Origin: Pseudomonadota bacterium
GTDB lineage: Bacteria; Desulfobacterota; Desulfovibrionia; Desulfovibrionales; Desulfovibrionaceae
Direction: 5' to 3'
DNA: 64,000 nucleotides
Assembly (NCBI GenBank): GCA_023438245.1
Contig: JAEXRD010000149.1
Coordinates: 1-64,000, forward strand
Every line of letters starts with the position of its first letter. The first letter of the stretch is position 1. The notes under the pieces were generated by a model. It saw only the letters and a program-made list of their open reading frames with translations, was not told the origin of the DNA and ran no database searches. Both the position numbers and the translations under genes were made by a program. Below are positions 42,306 through 50,921 of this stretch, one piece after another.

Positions 42306-43454
42306 GTGGCCAAGCGCGTTTCCAAGGCCCCGGAGCCCCTGGCCGGGGCCTTCGATATTTCCGGCTTCCGTACCGCACTCCTGGACTGGTTCGCGGAGCA
42401 CGCCCGCGACCTGCCCTGGCGCAGGACGCTCGACCCCTATCAGGTCTGGGTCTCGGAGATCATGCTCCAGCAGACCCAGATGGACCGCGCCGTGGGCTTT
42501 TTTGAGCGCTTCACCGCGCGCTTCCCCGACCCGGCCAGCCTGGCCGCGGCCAGCGAGGACGAGGTGCTCAAGCTCTGGGAGGGCCTGGGCTACTATTCCC
42601 GCGCCAGGAATCTCCAAAAGGCGGCGCGGCGCATCGTGGAGCGCCACGGCGGCGTGTTCCCGCGCGGGTTCGAGGAGGTTCGCGCCCTGCCCGGCGTGGG
42701 GCCGTACACCGCCGGGGCCGTCATGAGCGTGGCCTTTGATGAGCCGCGCCCGGCCGTGGACGCCAACGTGGAGCGCGTGCTCTCCCGCGTGCTGGACATC
42801 GCCGAGCCGCTGGCCAAGCCCGATGTGAAGCGCCGCATCCTGGCCGCCGCCTGGGAACTCACCCCTCCCGAGGGCGGCAGGGCCTTCAGCCAGGCCATGA
42901 TGGAACTGGGCGCGCTGGTCTGCGGACCCCGGCGGGCGGACTGCGCCGCCTGTCCCGTGGCCGCCCACTGCCTAGCGCGCGCTCGCGGCACCGTGGCGGA
43001 TCGCCCGGCTCCCAAGCCCAAGGTCGAACTCGTGCGCATCCACATGGCCACGGGCGTGCTGGTGCACCAGGGCCGGGTGCTGGTGCAGAAGCGCAGGCCC
43101 GGCGACGTCTGGCCCGGGCTGTGGGAGTTTCCCGGCGGCTGCCTGGAGGAGGGCGAGAGCCCGGAGCAGGCGCTGGTGCGCGAGTTCCGCGAGGAGACCG
43201 AGCTGGCCGTGGAGCCGGTGGGCCGCATCGCGGTGGTGCGCTACGGCTACACCAGGTACCGCGTGACCATGCACGGGTTCTTCTGCCGCCCCGCGCCGGG
43301 CCAGGACGCGCACGCCTTCCGCCTGCACGAGGCCACCGAGGGCCGCTACGCCCGGCTGGAGGAGCTGGCGGGCCTGGCCTTCCCCTCGGGCCATGCCAGG
43401 CTTCTGGCGCTCACGCGCTCGGACCTGCGCCTGGAGGCGCTGCTGGCCGGATAG
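42306..43454 (+). CDS. mutY: A/G-specific adenine glycosylase with Nudix-like C-terminus
   Basis: A 382-residue base-excision repair enzyme that removes adenine opposite 8-oxoguanine. The HhH-GPD domain (about residues 20-225) shows the catalytic Glu in VSEIMLQQTQMDRA, the hairpin LPGVGPYTAGAV and the catalytic Asp in AVDANVERVLSRV (near 152). Four cysteines with spacing CX6CX2CX5C (from about residue 206) hold a 4Fe-4S cluster. The C-terminal MutT-like domain contains a nearly complete Nudix box (GCLEEGESPEQALVREFREE, around 277-299), less degenerate than usual in MutY. The start is a GTG five bases after gpmA; it is the best available in the frame. Confidence 0.93.
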   Translation: MAKRVSKAPEPLAGAFDISGFRTALLDWFAEHARDLPWRRTLDPYQVWVSEIMLQQTQMDRAVGFFERFTARFPDPASLAAASEDEVLKLWEGLGYYSRARNLQKAARRIVERHGGVFPRGFEEVRALPGVGPYTAGAVMSVAFDEPRPAVDANVERVLSRVLDIAEPLAKPDVKRRILAAAWELTPPEGGRAFSQAMMELGALVCGPRRADCAACPVAAHCLARARGTVADRPAPKPKVELVRIHMATGVLVHQGRVLVQKRRPGDVWPGLWEFPGGCLEEGESPEQALVREFREETELAVEPVGRIAVVRYGYTRYRVTMHGFFCRPAPGQDAHAFRLHEATEGRYARLEELAGLAFPSGHARLLALTRSDLRLEALLAG

Positions 43455-43494
43455 GGCGCATCCATCCCAGAAAAATCACACCCTTTTTTCGACT

Positions 43495-43510
43495 TGGCCC
43501 GCTCCATGCT
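43495..43510 (+). promoter_or_regulatory. Candidate sigma-54 promoter
   Basis: TGGCCCG-CTCC-ATGCT matches the sigma-54 consensus TGGCACG-N4-TTGCW at ten of twelve fixed positions, with the invariant GG and GC at the correct spacing. It lies 54 bases before the start of the lysozyme-like protein gene. Confidence 0.6.
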
Positions 43511-43564
43511 TACTGGGGGTCAGAATACCCTGCCGGGGTCAAATTCCCGGCGGCGGAGGGGACC

Positions 43565-44620
43565 ATGTCGAACCAGACGAACACCATCGCCGAGGCGTTG
43601 CGCATGCTGGGGCAGCCGCAGGCTGCGGGCCAAACCGGCCAAATCGGCCTGGCGGGCCAACAGCCCGGCCGCGCCGCAAAACCGGTGGACCCCAAGGCCC
43701 TGGCCTTCCAGGCCGAGATGCAGATGGCCCGGCAGGCCATGGCCGTGGGCGGCGAGCCCGGAACCCAGGAGAGCTCCTCCTTCGGCGCGGACATGGGCAT
43801 GTTCTCGGACATGATGCTCATGGACGCCCTGTCCACCATCCAGCGCCTGACAGGCGAGGGAGCGCCCCAGCAGCCCCGGCAGAATGCCGCGCCCGCGCCC
43901 GTGGGCGAGGCGGAGCTGGCCAGGTCGCTGACCCGCAACCCTTCGGCGGCGGGGAGCGAGGGCCTGGGCGCGCTGGCCGCCAAGTTCGAGTCCGGCGAAA
44001 AGGGAGTTGAGGCCATCGGCTTCGACCGCACCGGCGGCACCAGCTACGGCAAGTTCCAGATTTCGTCGCGCGCCGGAACCATGGGCCGGTTCCTGGACTT
44101 CCTGGCCGAGCGCGAGCCTTCCTGGGCGGCGCGGCTGCGCGCCAGCGGCCCGGCCAACACCGGCTCCGCCAGGGGGCGCATGCCCGCCGAGTGGGTGAAG
44201 ATCGCCCACGAGGACGCGGCCAAGTTCGAGAAGCTCCAGCACGAATTCATCAAGAAGGACCACTACCAGCCCGCGCGCGAGAAGATCCTGGCGCAGACCG
44301 GGGTGGACCTGGACGCCGCCAGGCCCGCCCTGCGCGAGGCCCTGTTCAGCACCGCGGTGCAGCACGGCGCCAGCGGCGCGGCGCGCATCTTCAACGCCGC
44401 CATCGACAAGTTTTTGAAAAAGCCCGAGGCCGCGCAGGCCGCCGCGCCCGGAGTGAAGAGCTTCGAGCAGGCGCTGGTCAGCGAGGTGTACTCGCGCCGG
44501 GGCGACCAGTTCGGCGGCTCCACCGCCGCGGTGCGCAGCAGCGTGCGCGGCCGTCTCAAGCAGGAGAAGGACATGGTGCTGGCCATGCTGGACCGGAAGG
44601 GCGTGGACCGGCTGGCCTAG
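43565..44620 (+). CDS. Lysozyme-like (VgrG-related/phage-type) protein
   Basis: A 351-residue protein. The first 140 residues are Gln, Ala and Met rich with helical segments (MGMFSDMMLMDALSTIQRLT). The part from about 145 on resembles phage-type or VgrG-related glycan hydrolases: ESGEKGVEAIGFDRTGGTSYGKFQISSR fits their E-S-G...SYGxYQ pattern, with the Glu near residue 145 as candidate acid, followed by a helical domain. No signal peptide is seen, so export by a dedicated machine, for example flagellar, is possible. A sigma-54-type promoter precedes it and a terminator follows, making it a single-gene unit. A role in flagellar assembly is inference from promoter type only. Confidence 0.65.
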   Translation: MSNQTNTIAEALRMLGQPQAAGQTGQIGLAGQQPGRAAKPVDPKALAFQAEMQMARQAMAVGGEPGTQESSSFGADMGMFSDMMLMDALSTIQRLTGEGAPQQPRQNAAPAPVGEAELARSLTRNPSAAGSEGLGALAAKFESGEKGVEAIGFDRTGGTSYGKFQISSRAGTMGRFLDFLAEREPSWAARLRASGPANTGSARGRMPAEWVKIAHEDAAKFEKLQHEFIKKDHYQPAREKILAQTGVDLDAARPALREALFSTAVQHGASGAARIFNAAIDKFLKKPEAAQAAAPGVKSFEQALVSEVYSRRGDQFGGSTAAVRSSVRGRLKQEKDMVLAMLDRKGVDRLA

Positions 44621-44642
44621 CCGAATCATTGGGATACCTGGC

Positions 44643-44668
44643 TGGCGCGATCTGGGGAGACCGCGCCA
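44643..44668. other. Inverted repeat past the lysozyme-like gene
   Basis: A perfect 7-bp inverted repeat (TGGCGCG / CGCGCCA, 12-base spacer) lies just before the terminator in the convergent gap between the lysozyme-like and AraC genes. It may be part of transcript-end structure. Confidence 0.35.
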
Positions 44669-44682
44669 AGGCCGAGACATGG

Positions 44683-44710
44683 GGGCGTGGCCGCATTGGC
44701 CGCGCCCTTT
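44683..44710 (+). terminator. Terminator of the lysozyme-like gene
   Basis: A 10-bp stem (GGGCGTGGCC / GGCCGCGCCC, one G-T pair) with a 5-base loop and a short T-run, 62 bases past the stop of the gene and before the convergent AraC gene. Confidence 0.65.
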
Positions 44711-44717
44711 GCCTTTG

Positions 44718-45494
44718 CTACGGGGCGCTCTGCACCGCCTGGCGCGGGGTGGCCCCGAACTCCTTGCGGAAGGCCGCGATGAAGGCCGAGGTGGAGGTGT
44801 AGCCGCAGTCCAGCGCCACCGCCGTGACGCTCCGGCCCGCCTCCAGCCCGTCCAGCGCGCCCAAAAGTCGCAGCCTGCGCCGCCAGGCCCGGAAGGACAG
44901 CCCGGTGTCGCGCAGGAACAGCCGCGTCATGGTGCGGCCGGACATGCCCGCCGGAGCGGCCAGCTCCTCCAGCGTGCGCGGGTCGTCCGGGGCGTGCTCC
45001 AGTTCGGCCACCACCCTGGCCAGGCGCTCGTCGCGCGGCAGCGGCAGGGAGAAGCGCACCTCCGGCAGCGCCCCCAGGCGGTCCAGCAGCACTTCCACCA
45101 GCCGCCCGTCCGGGCCGGATTCGTCGTACAGCGCGTCCAGGGCCGTCACCGCGCGGATGAGCTCGCGCGCCAGCGGCGTCACCGAGAGCACGCGGCAGGC
45201 GTCGGCCTGGATGCTTCCCTTCCAGCGCGCCGGGTCGATGTACAGTCCGCGCATTTTGGTGCGCTCCACCGTGACCACGGAATGGGGCAGGCCCGGCGGC
45301 ACCAGGATGGCGCGCTGGGGCGGGGCCAGGTAGCTGCCGGAGCGCGTGCGCACGCCCAGCACCCCGCGCGTGGCCCAGGAGAGCTGGAGCCAGGGGTGGC
45401 TGTGCTCGCGCACCCAGGAGGGCCGGGGCAGTTCCTCCACGCGGGCGAACACGGGCCGGGGCAGTTGGTCCAGGTCAGGCAGGATGCGTTCCAT
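44718..45494 (-). CDS. AraC-family transcriptional regulator
   Basis: A 258-residue regulator with an N-terminal cupin-like effector domain (about residues 20-110; REHSHPWLQLSWATRGVLGV, PPGLPHSVVTVE) and a C-terminal pair of helix-turn-helix motifs (about 165-255; LAAPAGMSGRTMTRLFLRDT, then AVALDCGYTSTSAFIAAFRK). It is of the NimR/YdiP-like group that often controls a divergently placed transporter; here a bile-acid-type symporter gene starts 114 bases away in the opposite direction and is the likely target. The effector is unknown. Confidence 0.92.
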   Translation of the reverse strand: MERILPDLDQLPRPVFARVEELPRPSWVREHSHPWLQLSWATRGVLGVRTRSGSYLAPPQRAILVPPGLPHSVVTVERTKMRGLYIDPARWKGSIQADACRVLSVTPLARELIRAVTALDALYDESGPDGRLVEVLLDRLGALPEVRFSLPLPRDERLARVVAELEHAPDDPRTLEELAAPAGMSGRTMTRLFLRDTGLSFRAWRRRLRLLGALDGLEAGRSVTAVALDCGYTSTSAFIAAFRKEFGATPRQAVQSAP

Positions 45495-45608
45495 GCTTTG
45501 TCCGTTTCGCGCTATATGTTGTCATTTTGCCGATAGACCGCAGGCCTGGTTTCGCCGTACCGGTTTTCGGCAAGCTGTGCAACGATTCAACACCAAGGAG
45601 GGCACCCC

Positions 45609-46619
45609 ATGCTCGCAAGGCGTCTCAAGGCCATCGCGCGCGACTGGTTCCTCGTGGGCATGATCAGCGCCGTGGTGCTGGCCACCCTGTTCCCGGACTT
45701 CGGCCGCAGCGGCGGCACCATGCGCGCCGACGTGGCCGCCGACGTGGGCATCTTCCTGGTGTTCCTGTTCCACGGCATCGGGCTTTCCACCGACAGCCTG
45801 AAGCAGGGCGTCTCGCGCTGGAAGCTGCACCTCATGGTGCAGACCATGACCTTCGTCATGTTCCCCATCCTCTGGCTGGCGCTGAACAGCGTGTTCGAGA
45901 GCGTGATTCCGCCCTACCTGATGCTGGGCTTTCTGTACCTGTGCGCGCTGCCCTCCACCATCTCCTCGTCGGTGGCCATGACGGCCATCGGCAAGGGCAA
46001 CGTGCCCGGGGCCATCTTCAACGCCACGCTCTCCAGCCTGCTGGGCATCTTCCTGACGCCGCTCATCATCAGCCTGGCCATGCAGGGCGGCGGCGGGGCG
46101 GAGGGCCTGTCGCTCCTCGACGCCATGCTCAAGATCGCCAAGCTGCTGCTGCTGCCCTTCGTGCTGGGCCAGGTGCTGCGCCGCTTCATCGGCGTGTGGT
46201 TCAGCCGCTACAAGAAGTACATCAACAACTTCGACAAGGGCGTCATCCTCATGCTGGTGTACGCCTCGTTCTGCGACTCGGTGAAGGCGGGCCTGTGGAC
46301 CAACTACGGCCTGGGCACCATCGCGCTGACCATGCTGGGGGCAGGGGGCATCCTGATGGTCGTGCTGGCCATCACCACCTTCTCGGCCAAGCGGCTGGGC
46401 TTCGACAAGGAGGACGAGATCGCGGCGGTGTTCTGCGGATCGAAGAAGACACTGGCCTCGGGAGTGCCCATGGCCAAGCTGCTCTTCGGCATGCATCCCG
46501 GTCTGGGCCTCATCGTGCTGCCCATCATGTTCTACCACCAGCTCCAGCTCTTCGGCTGCTCCATCCTGGCGGAGCGCTATGCCCGCAGGCTTGAGCCCGT
46601 GCCCGTCCGGGCGGAGTAG
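45609..46619 (+). CDS. Bile acid:sodium symporter family (YfeH-like) transporter
   Basis: A 336-residue inner-membrane protein with about nine hydrophobic segments. FLVFLFHGIGLSTDSLKQG, LPSTISSSVAMTAIGKGN and FCGSKKTLASGVPMAKLLFG are signatures of the YfeH/SBF-like group within the BASS superfamily. The substrate is unlikely to be bile acids in this organism; organic anions or sulfur compounds are reported for other branches. It is divergent from an AraC regulator. It ends at a stop codon that overlaps the start of a decayed hairpin repeat. Confidence 0.9.
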   Translation: MLARRLKAIARDWFLVGMISAVVLATLFPDFGRSGGTMRADVAADVGIFLVFLFHGIGLSTDSLKQGVSRWKLHLMVQTMTFVMFPILWLALNSVFESVIPPYLMLGFLYLCALPSTISSSVAMTAIGKGNVPGAIFNATLSSLLGIFLTPLIISLAMQGGGGAEGLSLLDAMLKIAKLLLLPFVLGQVLRRFIGVWFSRYKKYINNFDKGVILMLVYASFCDSVKAGLWTNYGLGTIALTMLGAGGILMVVLAITTFSAKRLGFDKEDEIAAVFCGSKKTLASGVPMAKLLFGMHPGLGLIVLPIMFYHQLQLFGCSILAERYARRLEPVPVRAE

Positions 46620-46704
46620 GGGCCCGTTGCGAAAAGCGCCGTTTCTGGCTTGGGCCGCATCCCCCCTCGCCGGGGAACAAGCACCATCCTTTGGAAACAG
46701 GCCC
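46617..46704. repeat. Dispersed long-hairpin repeat, copy C (decayed)
   Basis: The right arm (46665-46704) aligns without gaps to the right arm of copy B (57181-57220), with 28 of 40 bases identical; the left arm also aligns with TAGGGGC...GAAA...GCG...TTT. The inner stem and loop of about 60 bases are missing. It lies between convergent genes (symporter and NFACT), like the two full copies. Confidence 0.55.
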
Positions 46705-46713
46705 GGCGAAAGG

Positions 46714-48345
46714 CTAGCGCCGCGTGCGGCCCTTCGGAGCCTTGCCGGAATTGCCTGCCCGTCCTGATGAGGGAGGGGTGCAGGGGCGTCCGTCCTGCGG
46801 CGTAGCCGCATGCAGGGCCAGGCGCTCCTCCAGCCCCGCCGCCGCCTCGCCCAGGTCCACGCGCAGAACACGCTCCACCTCGTCCACGGCCACGCTGCCG
46901 ATGGCCGCGCCCTTGATCTTGCGCACGTCCTTGACCTTGGCCAGCAGCACGTCGGCGCGGCTGTCGTCCTTGCGCCAGCTCCTCAGCGCGCAGAGCGTGG
47001 CGGCCTCCATGAGGCTTTGCTCCGGCACGTCCTGGTCCGGGTGGTCGCGCCGCAGGATGACGTGGGCGCTGGGCCCGCCCGCCACGTGCAGCCAGTAGTC
47101 GAAGGGGCTGGCGGCCTTGGAGAGGATGTCGTGGTTGGCCTGCTGGCTCTTGCCGCGCACGGCCGTGAAGCCGTCCGAGGTGCGGAACAGGGCCACGGCC
47201 AGGCCCTGGTAGCGCTTGGGCAGAAGTTCGGCCTGGGGTGCGGGCTTCGGAGTGTCCGCCGACGCTTGGCGCGCCGGAACCACGGGCGACTCGGCCAGCT
47301 CCTCGCGCAGGCCCGAGGCGCGCCGCCTGGCGTGCTCCAGCCCGCGCCTGCCCTTGGCCGCCAGCTTGAACAGCCGGGCCATGTTCTCGGATGGGCTTAG
47401 GCGCGGATCGAGCGGCACCTCCACCGGCCCCTTCGTGGGATGCTCCAGGGTCATGGACTCGGCCTTGGGCGTCTGCCCGAGCCCCGAGAGCGCGGCCTGC
47501 AGGGCCTCGGCGGCGGTGGACAGCGCGGCCAGCCGGGCGTGGCGGTCCTGGTCGTCGGCCAGCAGCTTCAGCCTGCGGCGCAGGCGCTTCTCCTCGGCCT
47601 GGGCCTGCTCCAGCGCCTCCTTCTGCTCCAGCCGGGCCAGCTGCGGAAACAGCGTGCGCAGGCCGTGGGCCGTGGCGGCCTCCCCGGCGCTGGGGAACGT
47701 CTCCGTGCCGGGCAGGCCCTCGTCCCAGGCCAGGGGCGGGCGGTCGCCGGGGGCCAGGAAAAGCGGCCCGCAAGGCGAGTCCTCCGGCCGGGCCAGCGCG
47801 TCCAGCAGGGCCTGGGCCTCGGCTGGGCTCTTTTCGTGCAGGGCCGCCAGCCTGCGGCGCAGAAGCGGGGTGAGCTGCGGGAACTCGCGCCAGATCTCCG
47901 GCTCGGCCAGGATGCGCGCGAGCGGGGGCCAGGCGGCCTCCGGGACCTCCGGGAAGTCCTCGGCCAGGATGAGGCCCTCGCGCAGGTCCAGCACCAGCCA
48001 GCGCCCGGCGGCGGGCACCTCGCGCGGGTTGAGCTCGAAGGCCAGGCGCAGGTTCGGCCAGTCCGCGCGGGCGCGGAGCAGGCGGCGGCCCTGGGCGCGC
48101 TTGCGCAGCCACATGACGCGGGCCGGTGCGGTGAGCGGGTTGGCCGGGCGCTCCGGCGAGACAAAGAGAAGGCCCGCCGTTTTGGCGGGCCTGAAGATCA
48201 GGATGAGCTTGCCGCTGCCGGGGCCTTGGGGCGAAAAGGTCAGCGCCAGGACGCCCTCGGCGGGGCCATGGATCTTTTCGATGCGGCGTCCGGTGAGCGC
48301 CGCGCCCAGCTCGCGGGCCAGGCGGCGGAAGAAACTGGCTTCCAT
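46714..48345 (-). CDS. NFACT (RqcH/Tae2-like) protein
   Basis: A 543-residue protein of the NFACT family, which includes RqcH of bacterial ribosome quality control. The N-terminal NFACT-N domain (EASFFRRLARELGAALTGRR, KLILIFRPAKTAGLLFVSPE) is followed by a coiled-coil stretch rich in Glu, Arg and Leu (about residues 235-290) and the NFACT-R domain (FRTSDGFTAVRGKSQQANHD, FDYWLHVAGGPSAHVILRR). RqcH recruits tRNA-Ala to stalled 50S subunits; it is not certain that this shorter version keeps that activity. The basic C-terminal tail may bind RNA. dksA lies 36 bases upstream in the same direction. Confidence 0.87.
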   Translation of the reverse strand: MEASFFRRLARELGAALTGRRIEKIHGPAEGVLALTFSPQGPGSGKLILIFRPAKTAGLLFVSPERPANPLTAPARVMWLRKRAQGRRLLRARADWPNLRLAFELNPREVPAAGRWLVLDLREGLILAEDFPEVPEAAWPPLARILAEPEIWREFPQLTPLLRRRLAALHEKSPAEAQALLDALARPEDSPCGPLFLAPGDRPPLAWDEGLPGTETFPSAGEAATAHGLRTLFPQLARLEQKEALEQAQAEEKRLRRRLKLLADDQDRHARLAALSTAAEALQAALSGLGQTPKAESMTLEHPTKGPVEVPLDPRLSPSENMARLFKLAAKGRRGLEHARRRASGLREELAESPVVPARQASADTPKPAPQAELLPKRYQGLAVALFRTSDGFTAVRGKSQQANHDILSKAASPFDYWLHVAGGPSAHVILRRDHPDQDVPEQSLMEAATLCALRSWRKDDSRADVLLAKVKDVRKIKGAAIGSVAVDEVERVLRVDLGEAAAGLEERLALHAATPQDGRPCTPPSSGRAGNSGKAPKGRTRR

Positions 48346-48381
48346 CCGCGGTCCTCCCGGCGTCGGGCCGATTGCTGCGGG

Positions 48382-48744
48382 CTAGTCGCCCCGCACCATC
48401 TCGTCTTCTTCCTGTTTGCTCTTGCAGTTGATGCACAGGGTGGTCATGGGCCGGGCCTTGAGGCGCGGCACTCCGATCTCCTCCCCGCACTCCACGCATA
48501 GGCCGAACTCGCCGTCCTCGATGCGCGTGAGAGCCTGCTGGATCTTCTTGATGAGCTTGCGCTCGCGGTCGCGCAGGCGCAGGGTGAAAGCCCGGTCGGA
48601 CTCCGCGGTGGCGCGGTCGGCCGGGTCGGCGTATACCTCGACGGTCTCGGTCATGTCGTCGATGGTGGCCTGTCCCTGCTGGAGGATCTCCTCCAACATG
48701 GAATTCAGCATGTCTCGGAAGAACTGGATGTCTTTCGCTTCCAT
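48382..48744 (-). CDS. dksA: DksA/TraR-family RNA polymerase-binding regulator
   Basis: A 120-residue regulator that enters the RNA polymerase secondary channel and works with ppGpp. The coiled coil spans about residues 5-75 and its tip keeps the DxxDxA motif (D40, D43, A45 in DPADRA), needed for activity in E. coli. The zinc finger uses four cysteines (C83, C86, C104, C107). It is shorter than E. coli DksA at the N-terminus. The gene precedes the NFACT gene by 36 bases, so both ribosome-linked functions may share a transcript. The start has AGGAG six bases upstream. Confidence 0.93.
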   Translation of the reverse strand: MEAKDIQFFRDMLNSMLEEILQQGQATIDDMTETVEVYADPADRATAESDRAFTLRLRDRERKLIKKIQQALTRIEDGEFGLCVECGEEIGVPRLKARPMTTLCINCKSKQEEDEMVRGD

Positions 48745-48988
48745 GAAGAATCTCCTGGGTGAGAGGCCGTCCCCGGGGGCCGACGGTCCTCGCCGAATAG
48801 AAACAGAACGGGCCAGATAAACCAAAAATGGTCGGGTTGTAAAGAGGTCAATAGGCCGCGCCCCGCAAGACCTCGCGGAGGGCGCCCGGCGACCGGGGCT
48901 GGCGGGCGGATGCTCACGGGGGGAAAGCCGGTTTTGGGCCAAAAGCGGAACGTTTGCGCTGGGCTGCAAAAAATGCTGCACCCGATGC

Positions 48989-49017
48989 TTGACACCGGGC
49001 GGGGTCGCGGGTAGAAG
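48989..49017 (+). promoter_or_regulatory. Promoter of the tRNA cluster
   Basis: A perfect -35 box TTGACA and a -10 box TAGAAG (four of six) are 17 bases apart, ending 14 bases before the first tRNA. The GC-rich stretch between the -10 box and the start is typical of stringently controlled promoters. Confidence 0.65.
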
Positions 49018-49031
49018 GTGTCTCCCTTTGA

Positions 49032-49106
<75 letters not shown>

Positions 49107-49115
49107 AAGGAAAAC

Positions 49116-49190
49116 GGCGGCATAGACAAGTGGTAAGGCAGAGGTCAGCAAAACCTCCATCCTCCGGTTCAAATCCGGATGCCGCCTCCA
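49116..49190 (+). tRNA. tRNA-Cys (GCA)
   Basis: A 75-base cloverleaf with acceptor GGCGGCA / TGCCGCC, encoded CCA and anticodon GCA (TCAGCAAAA). It lies between two identical tRNA-Gly genes in one transcript. Confidence 0.97.
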
Positions 49191-49193
49191 CGA

Positions 49194-49268
<75 letters not shown>

Positions 49269-49278
49269 AAGAACGAAC

Positions 49279-49310
49279 AAGGCCGACCCCGGTGACGGAG
49301 TCGGCCTTTT
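49279..49310 (+). terminator. Terminator of the tRNA cluster
   Basis: A 9-bp stem (AAGGCCGAC / GTCGGCCTT) with a 12-base loop, followed by TTTT, ten bases after the last tRNA. Confidence 0.85.
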
Positions 49311-49339
49311 CGTTTGCCCGCGCCCGGCGCGCTGCGGCG

Positions 49340-49849
49340 CTAGAAGCGGTTGTGGTGCACCAGCTCGGCCTTGTAGCGGTCCTCGCGGCCCTTGGTCTCC
49401 GCCGGGTGGCCGATGGGGATGAACGAGTGCGGCACCACCCCGGCGGGGCAGCGGAACAGCGCGGCGAAGGCCTCCTCGCGGTCCTTCATGGGGTGGATTC
49501 CCGTCCACACCGCGCCCAGGCCCAGGTCGTGGGCGGCCAGCAGCAGGTTCTGCACCGCGGCGGAGCAGTCCACCACCCAGTAGCCGGGATATTTTTCCAC
49601 CCGCGTGTCGCCGCAGACCAGGATGCCCAGCGGGGCCTTGGCCGCCATCTTGATGTAGGGGTGCATGGTGGCTACCTTGGCCAGGATGTCCGGCTCGCTG
49701 ACCACCACGAAGCGCCAGGGCTGGGCGTTGCCCGCGCTGGGGGCGGCCATGGCCGCGCGCAGCAGCACCTCCACCTGCTCCGGCGTCACGGGCTGGTCGG
49801 TGTACTTGCGGATGCTGCGGCGAGCGTGGATGGCGTCCAGGGTGTTCAT
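49340..49849 (-). CDS. Nitroreductase-family flavoprotein
   Basis: A 169-residue FMN-dependent oxidoreductase. The family opening AIHARRSIRKYTDQPV, the FMN-contact segment APSAGNAQPWRFVVV, and GLGAVWTGIHPM with a Gly-rich turn are all clear. Family members reduce nitro-compounds, quinones or flavins with NAD(P)H; the natural substrate is unknown. The length is at the short end of the family. It lies 22 bases downstream of a membrane hydrolase gene in the same direction, so they may share a message. Confidence 0.92.
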   Translation of the reverse strand: MNTLDAIHARRSIRKYTDQPVTPEQVEVLLRAAMAAPSAGNAQPWRFVVVSEPDILAKVATMHPYIKMAAKAPLGILVCGDTRVEKYPGYWVVDCSAAVQNLLLAAHDLGLGAVWTGIHPMKDREEAFAALFRCPAGVVPHSFIPIGHPAETKGREDRYKAELVHHNRF

Positions 49850-49871
49850 GGCGGTCTCCTTATACTGATGG

Positions 49872-50921
49872 TTACGGGGCTGCCACGGGGTGCGTGCGGC
49901 CCCGCTCGTCGAACCAGGCCAGCAGACGGCCGGCGGCGTCTTCCACGACGGTGAGCTCGGAGAACACGGGCCTGTGCCCGGAAAGGGCCGAGAGCACCGG
50001 CCCGGTGTTGAGGAACAGCGCGTCCACGTAGCGTACGGCCCGGCCTCCGGCGGGGACGGGCAGGGCTCCGTCCTGCAGGCTGGCCTGCGGAATGACCGGC
50101 GGGCCGAGGTAGCTGGCCGGATGCCCGGCGAACCAGGCGTAGGTGCCGAAGATGCTGGCGCTGCGGCCCAGCTCGGCCAGTTCCTGGCGCGGCACCTGGC
50201 GCAGCGTGACGGACGGGTGGGGCCGGGCGACGTCGGGCAGCTCGGCGGTGGTGACGGTGAGCTCCCCGCCGCGGCGCACCACGATCTTCCAGTACCAGGG
50301 CGACAGGGCGTCCGGGATGGCCGTGACCTCGTCGAAGGAGGCCAGGCGCCTGGTGAGCAGGGCCTCGTAGCGGTGCTGCACGTTCAGGCGCAGGGCGTTG
50401 CAGGCCAGCGGGTAGCATACCAGCAGCGCCAGCCCGGCCAGCGCGTAGGCCCGGCGGCTGGCCCCGGAGGGCGCGGGGAGCTGGCGGCCCAGCAGCAGGC
50501 AGGCATAGAGCGCCACGGTGAAGGCCGGGTCCACCACGAACACGCCCTCGATGCTCAGGCGCGCGTTGGAGAAGGGCAGCAGCACCTGGGTGCCGAAGGC
50601 CGTCACCACGTCCAGGAAGATGTGCGTGGCCAGGGCCAGGGCCGCGGCTGTCCAGGCCCGCGCCAGCGTGAGCCGCGCGCCCATTTTCCTGGCCGCCCAG
50701 GCCAGCAGCAGGGCGAACACAGGCAGGAAGAACACGGAGTGCGTGATGCCCCGGTGGTGGAGCAGGTAGCTCTCCAGGCTGAAGTAGCGGCTCAGGATGT
50801 CCACGTCCGGTATGGTCGCCGCCACGCCGCAGAGCAGCGACAGCGGCCTGCGCCGTTTGGGATCGGGCTCCAGGGCCTGGGCGGTCAGCAGACCGGCGGC
50901 AAGGTGGGTGACGGGTTCCAT
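49872..50921 (-). CDS. Membrane-bound metal-dependent hydrolase (YdjM/DUF457-like)
   Basis: A 349-residue inner-membrane protein. The N-terminal THLAAGLLTAQ, the metal-site motif IPDVDILSRYF and HHRGITHSVFFLP are signatures of the YdjM/YbcI family, with histidines and aspartates in or near the membrane. About five hydrophobic segments occupy the first 200 residues; the last 150 residues form a soluble domain. Activity on phospholipid or other lipid-linked substrates has been suggested for relatives but not proven. It is divergent from psd, with 162 bases between the starts. Confidence 0.85.
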   Translation of the reverse strand: MEPVTHLAAGLLTAQALEPDPKRRRPLSLLCGVAATIPDVDILSRYFSLESYLLHHRGITHSVFFLPVFALLLAWAARKMGARLTLARAWTAAALALATHIFLDVVTAFGTQVLLPFSNARLSIEGVFVVDPAFTVALYACLLLGRQLPAPSGASRRAYALAGLALLVCYPLACNALRLNVQHRYEALLTRRLASFDEVTAIPDALSPWYWKIVVRRGGELTVTTAELPDVARPHPSVTLRQVPRQELAELGRSASIFGTYAWFAGHPASYLGPPVIPQASLQDGALPVPAGGRAVRYVDALFLNTGPVLSALSGHRPVFSELTVVEDAAGRLLAWFDERGRTHPVAAP

